Of a stretch of 64,000 bases of DNA, positions 45,376 to 53,431 are shown piece by piece. Origin of the DNA: Paracoccus sp. (in: a-proteobacteria). GTDB lineage: Bacteria; Pseudomonadota; Alphaproteobacteria; Rhodobacterales; Rhodobacteraceae. The translations under genes were made by a program, and so were the position numbers. The stretch spans positions 1 to 64,000 of the forward strand of contig NZ_JAUNTW010000002.1 in NCBI RefSeq assembly GCF_030538495.1, given 5' to 3'. Below the pieces are notes generated by a model. It made no database searches and was not told the DNA's origin. It saw nothing but the letters and a program-made list of their open reading frames with translations. Positions within the stretch are counted from its first letter, which is position 1. Each line of letters opens with the position of its first letter.

Positions 45376-45471
45376 TTAACCTGCGTTCAGCAACAGGGCA
45401 AAGCCAACGGCGCAGATGACGGCCCACAGGACCAAAGCGGCGGCGATAAGCTGGGCAAGCAATGGGCGCAT
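45376..45471 (-). CDS. 31-residue single-helix membrane protein
   Basis: Starts with ATG 45471, one base after the stop of the reductase gene upstream on the same strand. It has a basic start MRPLLAQLIAA and one long hydrophobic helix (LVLWAVICAVGFALLLNAG). Spacing implies translational coupling. It may be a small accessory subunit of the membrane reductase; the family was not recognised. Confidence 0.5.
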   Translation of the reverse strand: MRPLLAQLIAAALVLWAVICAVGFALLLNAG

Positions 45472-45472
45472 G

Positions 45473-46870
45473 TTACACCATCTCGAATATTTCGCTGTCG
45501 ATTTCGGATTTCGGCACGCCCATATCCTGTAACGCGGCCTTGACGGCATCGACCATCGGCCCCGGACCACACAGCAGATGCGGCCAATTCGCGGTTTCTT
45601 GGGGCAGGGTGTCGAACAGCAGGTCAGGATTCACCTGACCTTCGATGGTGATTTCATCGCTGGGTGCGGTTTCGGCGTTTTCCAGCACATGAATAACGCG
45701 CAGGTTTAGATCCAACGTTAACCGGCGCAACTCGTCGCGGAACGCCACGTCGTCCCATTCCGAATTGGCATAGATCAGGAAAATCGGGCGCGGATCGCGG
45801 CGCTCCTGCAAGGCGTGCAGATTAGAGATAATCGGGGTGATCCCGACGCCGCCCGCGATCATGACAAAACCCTGCGCGGCCGCGTTGCGATCCACCGAAA
45901 ACACCCCATACGGCCCGTCGATATAGGCCGTCGCGCCCGGTTGCGTCTGGCTGAGCCGTTTGCTGTCATCGCCCAGTGGTTTGATCGAAAAGGTTAATTC
46001 TGGTCCCTTTTCCGGCGCGGTCGAGATCGTAAAGGGATGTTCGCGCAGCGAAAACGGCGAATTGCCGATCGAGAGCCACGCGAATTGTCCCGGCTTCCAC
46101 CCGCGCAGGGGGCGGCCATTGGGGCGCAGGGTCAGGCTGCGGACGTCTCCGCCTTCGTCGGTGTTTGACACCACGGTCCACGGATTGCGCAACTGCCACC
46201 ACGGGCGGATGATGCGGGTATAGATCATCAGCGTTAACCATGCCGCCGTCACCGCCAGCCACAAGGCGCGGGTGCCGTCCGTGCCGGTGAAATGCCCCGC
46301 GCCCAGCACATGCCAGATCGCCGCGCCAAAGCCGGTCAGCGCCAGAACCACATGCAGCGACCGCCACCACAGGTAATCCAGTCGCAGCATTTTGCGAAAT
46401 TCAGACGACACGATCAGCGCGATAAAGCACAGCAGCGCCACCCGCCCCGCCGTCATGTAAAGCGGGGCCTGAATCGGGTTCAAAACCCCCATATCATCTT
46501 GATGAAACACATAAAAAACCGCGAAATGCGCCGCCATCAACGCAACCGCGCCCCAGCTGACAAAGCGGTGAAACACCACCACGATATCGGCACCAAAAGG
46601 ATGCAGCAGCGGTTTTAACCGTCCAGTCAGCGCAAATTGCAACCCGGCCAGCGACAGCGCGGCAAAGCCGAACCCGACCGCCAAATCCCGCGTCCACGCG
46701 CCCGAGGTCGGCGGGCTGCCCATCAGGATAACAGCAAAGGGCAGGGCCAGCAGAAACAGCGCAACCGTTAACCAAAATATCGCCACCAACCAGACCAGAG
46801 CGGGCCGGTCGGGCGGTCGGATATGCGTTTCTGGCGGGGCCGCGTCGGCGGCGGAACGGGGCGCTGTCAT
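45473..46870 (-). CDS. ferric reductase-like membrane flavoprotein
   Basis: 465 residues. About six N-terminal helices form a ferric-reductase-like heme domain (VVVFHRFVSWGAVALMAAHF, YLWWRSLHVVLALTGFGAAI with spaced His). It is followed by an FAD-binding domain (RGWKPGQFAWLSI, REHPFTISTAPEKG) and NAD(P)H domain (FVMIAGGVGITPIISNLHAL, LLCGPGPMVDAVKAALQDMG). It moves electrons from NAD(P)H via FAD across the membrane to a metal or oxygen acceptor. It is divergent from the oxidase assembly gene. The ATG at 46870 lacks a good ribosome binding site, so the start is approximate. Confidence 0.86.
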   Translation of the reverse strand: MTAPRSAADAAPPETHIRPPDRPALVWLVAIFWLTVALFLLALPFAVILMGSPPTSGAWTRDLAVGFGFAALSLAGLQFALTGRLKPLLHPFGADIVVVFHRFVSWGAVALMAAHFAVFYVFHQDDMGVLNPIQAPLYMTAGRVALLCFIALIVSSEFRKMLRLDYLWWRSLHVVLALTGFGAAIWHVLGAGHFTGTDGTRALWLAVTAAWLTLMIYTRIIRPWWQLRNPWTVVSNTDEGGDVRSLTLRPNGRPLRGWKPGQFAWLSIGNSPFSLREHPFTISTAPEKGPELTFSIKPLGDDSKRLSQTQPGATAYIDGPYGVFSVDRNAAAQGFVMIAGGVGITPIISNLHALQERRDPRPIFLIYANSEWDDVAFRDELRRLTLDLNLRVIHVLENAETAPSDEITIEGQVNPDLLFDTLPQETANWPHLLCGPGPMVDAVKAALQDMGVPKSEIDSEIFEMV

Positions 46871-46996
46871 AGGGGCGAAACGTCTTTTCACGCAATGGGT
46901 TCCACAGATGACGGAACCGCGCGCGCTGTGGGTGGTTATGGTTATGCCCGCCCTGCGGCGCACGCGATGGTTTTTAAAGGAAACGCAGCTAAGTCG

Positions 46997-47710
46997 ATGC
47001 CAGAACAGGATTTTCCTTATTGTGGCCCCGCGCCTTTTCCGGGGAATATCTGGGCGGCGTGGAACACCGATCCGCTGTTGCTGGCGGGATTGGCGATGTT
47101 CGGCGCCGTTTTGGCGTGGCGCGCTGTGAACCCGAAGGCTGCGGCGATTGCGTGGGCGGGGCTGATTCTGGCGTTTGTGTCGCCGCTCTGCGCGTTGACG
47201 GTTGCGCTGTTTTCGGCGCGCGCGGCGCATCATCTGGTGATTGTCACACTGGCCGCGCCGGCACTGGCGATTGCATGGCCGATGATGAGCCGGGTTCCGG
47301 CGGCGCTGTCTCTGGCGGGGTTAACCGCCGTGATGGTGGCGTGGAATCTGCCGCTGATTTACACGGCGATGTGGGGGTCGGATGCGGTCTATTGGGCGCT
47401 GCAACTGGCGATGCTGGGGACGGCTTGGGCGTTTTGGTCGGCGGTTCTGTCGGATGGGGAACCGATTGCGCAGCGGGCCTTGCTGACCGGTGGCCTTGCG
47501 GGGGTTATGGGGTTGATCGGAGCCATTCTAACATTCGCGCCCAACATCATGTTTTTTCAGCACATAGACGGCGCTGTTGCGTGGGGTCTTGACCCGCTGG
47601 CGGATCAGCAACTGGCCGGGTTGGTGATGTGGGTGCCGGGCTTTGTCCCGGTTGCGGTCATCGCGGCGCTGATGCTGCGGCGCGGTTGGCAACGAGGCTT
47701 TGCCGCATGA
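46997..47710 (+). CDS. ctaG: cytochrome c oxidase assembly factor, CtaG (caa3)-type
   Basis: 237 residues, seven helices. FPYCGPAPFPGNIWAAWNTD near the start, ARAAHHLVIVTLAAPALAIA with a His pair, and FAPNIMFFQHIDGAVAWGLD then LADQQLAGLVMWVPGFVPVA are hallmarks of the CtaG_Cox family, which helps CuB insertion into heme-copper oxidases. It should serve the oxidase encoded downstream. Start 46997 is chosen because homology begins at MPEQDF; the ribosome binding site is not obvious. It overlaps the next gene by four bases. This family differs from Cox11-type CtaG. Confidence 0.85.
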   Translation: MPEQDFPYCGPAPFPGNIWAAWNTDPLLLAGLAMFGAVLAWRAVNPKAAAIAWAGLILAFVSPLCALTVALFSARAAHHLVIVTLAAPALAIAWPMMSRVPAALSLAGLTAVMVAWNLPLIYTAMWGSDAVYWALQLAMLGTAWAFWSAVLSDGEPIAQRALLTGGLAGVMGLIGAILTFAPNIMFFQHIDGAVAWGLDPLADQQLAGLVMWVPGFVPVAVIAALMLRRGWQRGFAA

Positions 47711-48201
47711 TCGCCGCGCTGAAATTCCTGCATCTTGGCACCATGCTGATCTGGTGCGCGGCGCTGATCGCTCTGCCGGTTATTTTGTGGATTTACGAAG
47801 GCTTATGGCGCAAACGTGGCGCGGGCAAGGCGCAGACTCGCTACGCCGAATTTCGGTTAATCACGCATTACGGTTATATTGCCGTGGCCACGCCTGCCGC
47901 AGTGATCAGCGTGGCGGCGGGGACGGGGCTTATCTTTGCCGCAGAGGTGTTTGATCTGTGGTTCGCGGCCAAGCTGACCTTGGTGTGCGTCATGGTTTTA
48001 ACCCATGCGTGGATCGGGCAGATGATCCTGATCACCGGAGAATCGCGCGGGATGGTGCGATTGTCCTCGCCCCCGGTCGCCCTGAGCTTGGGCGCGGCCG
48101 CGATGCTGGGCGTGCTGTGGCTGGTTCTGGCCAAGCCCGATCTGGCAGGCCTGACCGCGTTTATGCCGCGATTCATGTTAACGCCGTGGGGGGCGCTGTG
48201 A
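47707..48201 (+). CDS. CopD-like membrane protein of the oxidase cluster
   Basis: 164 residues, four or five helices. KFLHLGTMLIWCAALIALPV opens with a His in the first helix, YIAVATPAAVISVAAGTGLI follows, then FAAKLTLVCVMVLTHAWIGQ and a last helix. The pattern is like CopD/HemJ (DUF2214-like) proteins with spaced His that may bind heme or copper. It starts within the ctaG stop codon. The function is probably in copper or heme supply to the oxidase (inference). Confidence 0.7.
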   Translation: MIAALKFLHLGTMLIWCAALIALPVILWIYEGLWRKRGAGKAQTRYAEFRLITHYGYIAVATPAAVISVAAGTGLIFAAEVFDLWFAAKLTLVCVMVLTHAWIGQMILITGESRGMVRLSSPPVALSLGAAAMLGVLWLVLAKPDLAGLTAFMPRFMLTPWGAL

Positions 48202-48206
48202 GCCAA

Positions 48207-48710
48207 TCAATCCAGCCGATGCGTGCCGATTTGGTAATCAAACACCAGCTTGCCCCCGTGCCAGCCGGTGATGCCGGTCATCAGCGCGGCCAGCATCGAC
48301 AGCAACCCACCCCAGGGCAGAACGGCCCCCACGGGATCGTCCAGCCGGAACCCCCAGTTCAGCCCCAGAACCGACAGCAGCATCACCGCCAGAATGAAAT
48401 GCGTCCAACTGGCCGAGCGGATGCGGATCCCCGGCACCAGCAGCAATTCGATGGTCCCGGCAATTCCGGCCAGCACGCCGATGAAAAAGGCAATCCCTGC
48501 GGCCCACACGGCAACGCGGGGCCAGAAGCTGTCCCCGGTCAGCCAATACATGCCGTCCGCGCCCAAAGTCGCGAAACACATCGCAATCGGGAAAGCGACC
48601 ATCATGGCATGGATCGGGTGACCCGCGACGGCGATTTTCGATTCCGTGTCGGAAAAGCTGGTATGTTCTTCGATCGGGTCTTTCAGGCGGCGGCGTTTGG
48701 TCCAGCGCAT
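48207..48710 (-). CDS. DUF2231 membrane protein
   Basis: 167 residues. After a basic start (MRWTKRRRLKDPIEEH), the DUF2231 core appears: AVAGHPIHAMMVAFPIAMCF, FWPRVAVWAAGIAFFIGVLA, SASWTHFILAVMLLSVLGLN, and GITGWHGGKLVFDYQIGTHR. Four helices with conserved His suggest heme or metal binding. DUF2231 proteins recur near oxidase and cytochrome genes. It is on the opposite strand, convergent with the CopD-like gene, and its start overlaps the presumed start of the subunit II gene by 48 bases. Confidence 0.85.
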   Translation of the reverse strand: MRWTKRRRLKDPIEEHTSFSDTESKIAVAGHPIHAMMVAFPIAMCFATLGADGMYWLTGDSFWPRVAVWAAGIAFFIGVLAGIAGTIELLLVPGIRIRSASWTHFILAVMLLSVLGLNWGFRLDDPVGAVLPWGGLLSMLAALMTGITGWHGGKLVFDYQIGTHRLD

Positions 48711-49397
48711 TGGCTTTCCTTTCGGCGGTTCTGGAACAGAAAGCCGGTTCTGGCCGTGCTGGTTCCGTTGGCGGGCTGTTCGGGACCGTTAAGCACGTTG
48801 ACGCCCGCAGGGCCAGCCGCGCGTGATATTGCGACGCTGTGGTGGGCGATGCTGGCGGGGGCGGGCCTGATTTCGCTGCTGGTCTGGGTCATGGTCTGGC
48901 TTGCCATTCGCCGGGGCGCGCGGCCTCAGAACGAACGCCGCTGGATCATGGGCTGGGGGCTGGGGTTCAGCCTGTCGGTGCTGGCTTTGGTTCTGGGCTT
49001 TGCGCTGTGGATCGGGGAACGGATGCTGGCGCGCGATGACGGCGCGGTTCAGGTCAGCGCGCAGGCGTATCAATGGGGCTGGACCTTTACCCAGCCCGGA
49101 CCGGACGGCCCGGTGGAAACGCGCGGCGCGCTTTATGTTCCCGCCGGCCAGCCCTTTGACGTCGAGATCACGGCCACGGACGTGATCCACAGCTTTTGGG
49201 TGCCGCAGCTGGGCGGCAAGATGGACGCGATCCCCGGCCATGTGAACCGCCACCGTCTGACCGCCGACGCGCCCGGCGTTTATGAAGGGCTATGCGCCGA
49301 ATTTTGCGGTCTGGGGCATAGCGATATGCGCTTTGTCGTTGTCGCCTATGACCCCGCCGGGCCGCTGCCTGACTTTGCCGATGAGGCCACCGAATGA
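48663..49397 (+). CDS. ctaC: cytochrome c oxidase subunit II
   Basis: 244 residues from ATG 48663. The apparent lipoprotein signal ends PLAGC; two helices follow (LWWAMLAGAGLISLLVWVMV; GFSLSVLALVLGFALWIGER). The cupredoxin domain has aromatic YQWGWTF and CuA ligands His in DVIHSFWVPQLGGKMD and CAEFCGLGHSDM (C-x3-C-x3-H-x2-M). No CxxCH heme c motif is present, so it is aa3-like rather than caa3. The start is uncertain: 48663 gives a long signal but has GGAAAA upstream, and no other ATG, GTG or TTG precedes the signal. It overlaps subunit I+III by four bases. Confidence 0.88.
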   Translation: MFFDRVFQAAAFGPAHWLSFRRFWNRKPVLAVLVPLAGCSGPLSTLTPAGPAARDIATLWWAMLAGAGLISLLVWVMVWLAIRRGARPQNERRWIMGWGLGFSLSVLALVLGFALWIGERMLARDDGAVQVSAQAYQWGWTFTQPGPDGPVETRGALYVPAGQPFDVEITATDVIHSFWVPQLGGKMDAIPGHVNRHRLTADAPGVYEGLCAEFCGLGHSDMRFVVVAYDPAGPLPDFADEATE

Positions 49398-51883
49398 CCA
49401 ATATTCCCGACAATCCGCCGCAACGCGCCCTGCGTCTGCACCGCGAACTGGATGCGGTGTGGCGCGACCTGCCGGGGTGGAGGGGGTTCTTTACCTCGGT
49501 GAACCACAGCACCATCGGCGCGCGGTTCATGATCACGGCATTTGTGTTTTTCGCCATTGGCGGCGTGTTGGCCATGCTGATCCGGGCGCAGCTGGCCACG
49601 CGGAACGGCGCGTTTCTGGACACGGATCTGTATAACCAAATCTTTACGATGCATGGCAGCATCATGATGTTTTTGTTCGCCATTCCCATGCTGGAAGGGC
49701 TGGCCCTGTGGCTGCTGCCTAAAATATTGGGCGCGCGGGATATGGCGTTTCCGCGCCTGTCCACGCTGGGGTATTTTTGTTACCTGTTCGGCGGCGCGGT
49801 GATTGTGCTGTCCCTGCTGGCCGGAGTGGCGCCCAAAGATGGCTGGTTCATGTATGTGCCGCTGACCGGGCCTGTCTATTCGCCGGGGATTAACGCCGAT
49901 GTCTGGCTGCTGGGCGTGACATTCGTTGAAATCAGCGCGGTTGCGGCGGCGGTCGAAATCACCGTCACGATCCTGCGCTGCCGTGCGCCCGGAATGGCGT
50001 TAACCAAGATGCCGCTGATGGGCTGGTATCTGCTGGGAACCTCGGTGATGATGCTGGTGGGCTTTCCGCCGCTGATCCTTGGGTCGATCTTGTTGGAGGT
50101 CGAACGCGCCTTTGACTGGCCGTTTTTCGACATCACGCGGGGCGGCGATCCGCTGTTATGGCAGCACCTGTTCTGGCTGTTTGGCCACCCCGAAGTCTAT
50201 ATCATCTTTCTGCCCGCCGCCGGGGCGTTATCGACGATGATCCCGGTTCTCAGCCGGACGCAGATTCTGGGCTATGGCGCGATTGTCGCGGCGGTCATTG
50301 GGCTGGTGTTTTTGTCGTTCGGCCTGTGGGTGCATCACATGTTCACGGTCGGGATCCCGCATATGGCGCTTGCGTTTTTCTCGGCTGCGTCGGCCTTGGT
50401 CGCGGTGCCGACGGCGGTTCAGATATTCGCGTGGATCGGCACGATGGCGGCGGGTCAGGTGCAGTTCCGCCTGCCGATGCTGTATATCATGGGGTTCTTT
50501 GCCACCTTTGTTCTGGGCGGGCTGACGGGGGTAATGTTGGCCATGGTGCCGTTCAACTGGCAGGCGCATGACACCGCATTTGTGACGGCGCATCTGCATT
50601 ATGTTCTGGTCGGCGGGTTCGTGTTTCCGATGCTGGCCGCGGTGACGTGGTGGATGCCACTGATGACGGGCCGCTGGCGGGTGCGAGGCTTGGGCGAATC
50701 CGCATTCTGGCTGATCTTTGTCGGCTTTCACGGCACGTTCTTTCTGATGCACCTGACCGGGCTTCTGGGGATGCCGCGCCGTATCGACGTTTACCCCAAC
50801 AACCCGGAATGGGAATGGTTGAACCTGACCTCATCCTTTTTCGGGATGATCCAGTCGGCGGGCTTTGCGCTGTTGGTGATTGATCTGGCATCGCAGGCGA
50901 TCTTTGGGCGGCGCAGTTGGCGCAATCCGTGGCAGGCTCCGACGCTGGACTGGGCGATGCCGATGCCGGCGCCGTCCTATAATTTCGCGTCTCTGCCGCG
51001 TCCGGGCGATGATTCCGGCGCGATCCTGTCGCTGGCCAAGGGGCAGGGGCTGCTGCCCGGCGCGCCGCGTGGGGTGCGTGAAATCATCGTGACGGACGCG
51101 GCAACCGCCCGCCCGCAGCATATCGCGGTGCTGCCGGGGAACACATGGTTGCCGCTGGCCACGGCGGCGGCGATTGGCAGTTTCTTTGCGATGATGCTGG
51201 CCGGTCTTTATTGGCTGTCCCTGATCGGGGTGGCCGCAACGCTGGCTGTCGCATGGCGGTGGGGCGCGATCATGGGCGCGGATCAGGACCGCGCGCCGGT
51301 CAATGTCGCGCCGGGGCTGGACCTGCCGGTGCATTGGCAGACGCGCAACACGCTGGCCTATTCCGGGACGGTGGCGCTGCTGGTGGCGGATGGAACTTTG
51401 TTCGCCAGCCTGTTGTTTGGCGTGGGTTTTCTGACCGTTGTTGCGCCGGGCTGGCCCGCGCCCGACAGCGGCATCACCTCGCAAATGGGCCTGCTGGCCG
51501 GGGGCGCGCTGCTGTTGATGGCCGTGGGCGCAGTCGCCGCGCGTCTGGCCGAGGCGCGGCGCGAAACAGCCGCTGTTCTGTGGTCGGGCATCGGTCTGGT
51601 GGCGGCGGTGTTGGCGCTGCTGCTGCTGGCGGGGATCGCATGGGGGCTGGACGATCCGCGCCGCCATGCCCGCGATGCGCTGCGGGGGGCGGCTCTGGGC
51701 TATGCCGTGGTGCATGGGGTTGTTGCTGCGATGCTGGCCGCGCGGAGCTTTGCGGATGCGCGGACGGGCCGCATGGGCGCGAACCGGCGCGGCGCGGCCC
51801 CGGTCTGGCGGTTGTTCCAGGATTTCTGGTTCACAACCGCCGCCATCCTGACCGCCACCGTCATCATGCAAGAGGTGTTGTAA
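49394..51883 (+). CDS. ctaDE: cytochrome c oxidase subunits I and III, fused
   Basis: 829 residues. The N-terminal part of about 560 residues is subunit I: low-spin heme His in FTMHGSIMMFLF, GHPEVYIIFLPAAGALSTMI (CuB His, catalytic Tyr, D-channel Glu), HHMFTVGIPHM (CuB His pair), and HDTAFVTAHLHYV (heme ligands). The C-terminal part is a subunit III-like helix bundle. At residue 343 a Gln replaces the K-channel Lys (AVPTAVQIFAWIGTM). The D-channel entry Asp is in GARDMAFPRLS but the usual NN pair is absent. It reduces O2 to water while pumping protons. It is coupled to subunit II. Gene fusion I+III is known from other bacterial oxidases. Confidence 0.92.
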   Translation: MTNIPDNPPQRALRLHRELDAVWRDLPGWRGFFTSVNHSTIGARFMITAFVFFAIGGVLAMLIRAQLATRNGAFLDTDLYNQIFTMHGSIMMFLFAIPMLEGLALWLLPKILGARDMAFPRLSTLGYFCYLFGGAVIVLSLLAGVAPKDGWFMYVPLTGPVYSPGINADVWLLGVTFVEISAVAAAVEITVTILRCRAPGMALTKMPLMGWYLLGTSVMMLVGFPPLILGSILLEVERAFDWPFFDITRGGDPLLWQHLFWLFGHPEVYIIFLPAAGALSTMIPVLSRTQILGYGAIVAAVIGLVFLSFGLWVHHMFTVGIPHMALAFFSAASALVAVPTAVQIFAWIGTMAAGQVQFRLPMLYIMGFFATFVLGGLTGVMLAMVPFNWQAHDTAFVTAHLHYVLVGGFVFPMLAAVTWWMPLMTGRWRVRGLGESAFWLIFVGFHGTFFLMHLTGLLGMPRRIDVYPNNPEWEWLNLTSSFFGMIQSAGFALLVIDLASQAIFGRRSWRNPWQAPTLDWAMPMPAPSYNFASLPRPGDDSGAILSLAKGQGLLPGAPRGVREIIVTDAATARPQHIAVLPGNTWLPLATAAAIGSFFAMMLAGLYWLSLIGVAATLAVAWRWGAIMGADQDRAPVNVAPGLDLPVHWQTRNTLAYSGTVALLVADGTLFASLLFGVGFLTVVAPGWPAPDSGITSQMGLLAGGALLLMAVGAVAARLAEARRETAAVLWSGIGLVAAVLALLLLAGIAWGLDDPRRHARDALRGAALGYAVVHGVVAAMLAARSFADARTGRMGANRRGAAPVWRLFQDFWFTTAAILTATVIMQEVL

Positions 51884-52191
51884 TGGGCTGGCTGGCGCGC
51901 GCCTTGGCGGGGCCGACCCTGTGGGCGCTGATGTTTTGCGTGGTGTATGCGCTGCACGGCATGGGCTGCAATCTGGGCTGGACGGGGCGGCCCGCGCCGT
52001 TCGGTGACCTGCATCATGTCGCGATGTGGTCCGCGTGGGGCGCGGGGTTGGCGCTGCATCTGGCGCTGTTTACGCTGATCCCGCGCGAACCGGGGCGGCA
52101 TCGCACGATCATCACCGCAGGCGTCTGGATTGGTCTGGTCAGCACCGCATTCACCCTGTTTCCGGTGATTGCGACCTCGACCTGTGGTTAG
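51883..52191 (+). CDS. small membrane protein behind the oxidase genes
   Basis: 102 residues, three helices (LWALMFCVVYALHGMGCN, WSAWGAGLALHLALFTLI, AGVWIGLVSTAFTLFPVIAT), starting in the stop codon of the fused oxidase gene. His and Cys are present in YALHGMGCN and GDLHHVAMWSAW. It may be a small oxidase subunit or assembly factor. The family was not recognised. Ends at TAG 52191. Confidence 0.75.
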   Translation: MGWLARALAGPTLWALMFCVVYALHGMGCNLGWTGRPAPFGDLHHVAMWSAWGAGLALHLALFTLIPREPGRHRTIITAGVWIGLVSTAFTLFPVIATSTCG

Positions 52192-52212
52192 GGGCTGTGC
52201 TAACCGAGGCGT

Positions 52213-53370
52213 ATGACACCTGCCGCCCGTATTTCCGCCGCCATCACCATTCTGGACGACATTCTGACCGGCACCCCGGCCGAGGCCAGCCTGCTGCGTT
52301 GGTCCCGCGCCAGCCGCTTTGCCGGGTCGGGCGACCGCGCGGCGGTGCGCGATCTGGTCTTTCAGGCGCTGCGCCAGCGGGGCAGCCTGTCCGCGCGCGG
52401 GGGCAGGCTGTCGGGGCGGGGGCTGATGATTGGCTTGGCTCGGGCGCAAGGTCATGATCCGGCGGGCTTTTTCACCGGGCAGGGCCATGCGCCTGCGGTT
52501 CTGACCGGCGATGAACGACACGACCCCGGTGCGCCCGATGATCCGCTGATAGACCTGCCCGATTGGCTGCGCCCGATCTGGCAGGCGTCGCTGGGCGATC
52601 AGGCGGCGGCGGTTGCGGCGGCCATGACGGACCGCGCGCCGGTCTGGCTGCGGGTGAATACGGCGCGGGCGACCCCGGCGCAGGCCATGGCGATTCTGGC
52701 CGCCGATGGGGTTGATGCGCAACCACATCCCGACCTGCCCACAGCCCTGCGCGTGACGGCGGGGGACCGCAAGCTGGCGGGGGGCACGGCCTATCGTGAC
52801 GGAGTCGTTGAACTGCAAGACCTGTCGCCTCAACTGGCCTGTGCCGCCTTGCCCCGTGCTGCGCGCGTGCTGGATTATTGCGCGGGCGGCGGGGGCAAAT
52901 CGCTGGCGATTGCGGCGCGTGATCCGGGCGCGCAGGTCTTTGCCCATGACGCCGACCCCGCGCGGATGGGCGATCTGCCCGCCCGAGCGGCCCGCGCAGG
53001 CGCGCGCATTACGGTTGGCAAACCCAAAGGACACTATGATCTGGTCGTCGCCGATGTGCCGTGCAGCGGGTCAGGAACATGGCGGCGAACGCCCGACGCC
53101 AAATGGCGCCTGACGCGGGAAAAGCTGACCGATCTGATTGAACTTCAAGCGCAGATTTTGGATCAGATCGCGCCGCTGGTGACGCCGGGCGGGCATCTGG
53201 TCTATATGACCTGTTCGCTGTTTGATGGTGAAAATGCGCGTCAAATCAATGCGTTCACGGCGCGCCATTCCGATTTTTCTGTGGTTGCTGACCGCCGCCT
53301 GACCCCGGACACCGGCAGCGACGGGTTCTATTACGCGATCCTGCAACGGATAAAAGCGGGTGCGTCTTAA
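52213..53370 (+). CDS. RsmB/NOL1/NOP2/sun family RNA (cytosine-5) methyltransferase
   Basis: 385 residues. Methylates cytosine C5 in RNA, probably 16S rRNA. N-terminal NusB-like region is shorter than in E. coli RsmB. SAM motif VLDYCAGGGGKSLAIAARDP, catalytic DVPCSGSGTWRRTPDAKWRL (Cys that resolves the adduct in PCSGSG), and YMTCSLFDGEN (nucleophilic TC). A late ADRRLTPDTGSDGFYYAIL is typical. It is 41 bases beyond the oxidase cluster and probably independent of it. RsmB itself is likely, but RsmF-like specificity cannot be excluded. Confidence 0.88.
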   Translation: MTPAARISAAITILDDILTGTPAEASLLRWSRASRFAGSGDRAAVRDLVFQALRQRGSLSARGGRLSGRGLMIGLARAQGHDPAGFFTGQGHAPAVLTGDERHDPGAPDDPLIDLPDWLRPIWQASLGDQAAAVAAAMTDRAPVWLRVNTARATPAQAMAILAADGVDAQPHPDLPTALRVTAGDRKLAGGTAYRDGVVELQDLSPQLACAALPRAARVLDYCAGGGGKSLAIAARDPGAQVFAHDADPARMGDLPARAARAGARITVGKPKGHYDLVVADVPCSGSGTWRRTPDAKWRLTREKLTDLIELQAQILDQIAPLVTPGGHLVYMTCSLFDGENARQINAFTARHSDFSVVADRRLTPDTGSDGFYYAILQRIKAGAS

Positions 53371-53431
53371 CCGATTGTTAAACCTTTTGCGCCTATCACG
53401 GACGGGAAAACCGGTCTGGGGAACGAATCAT

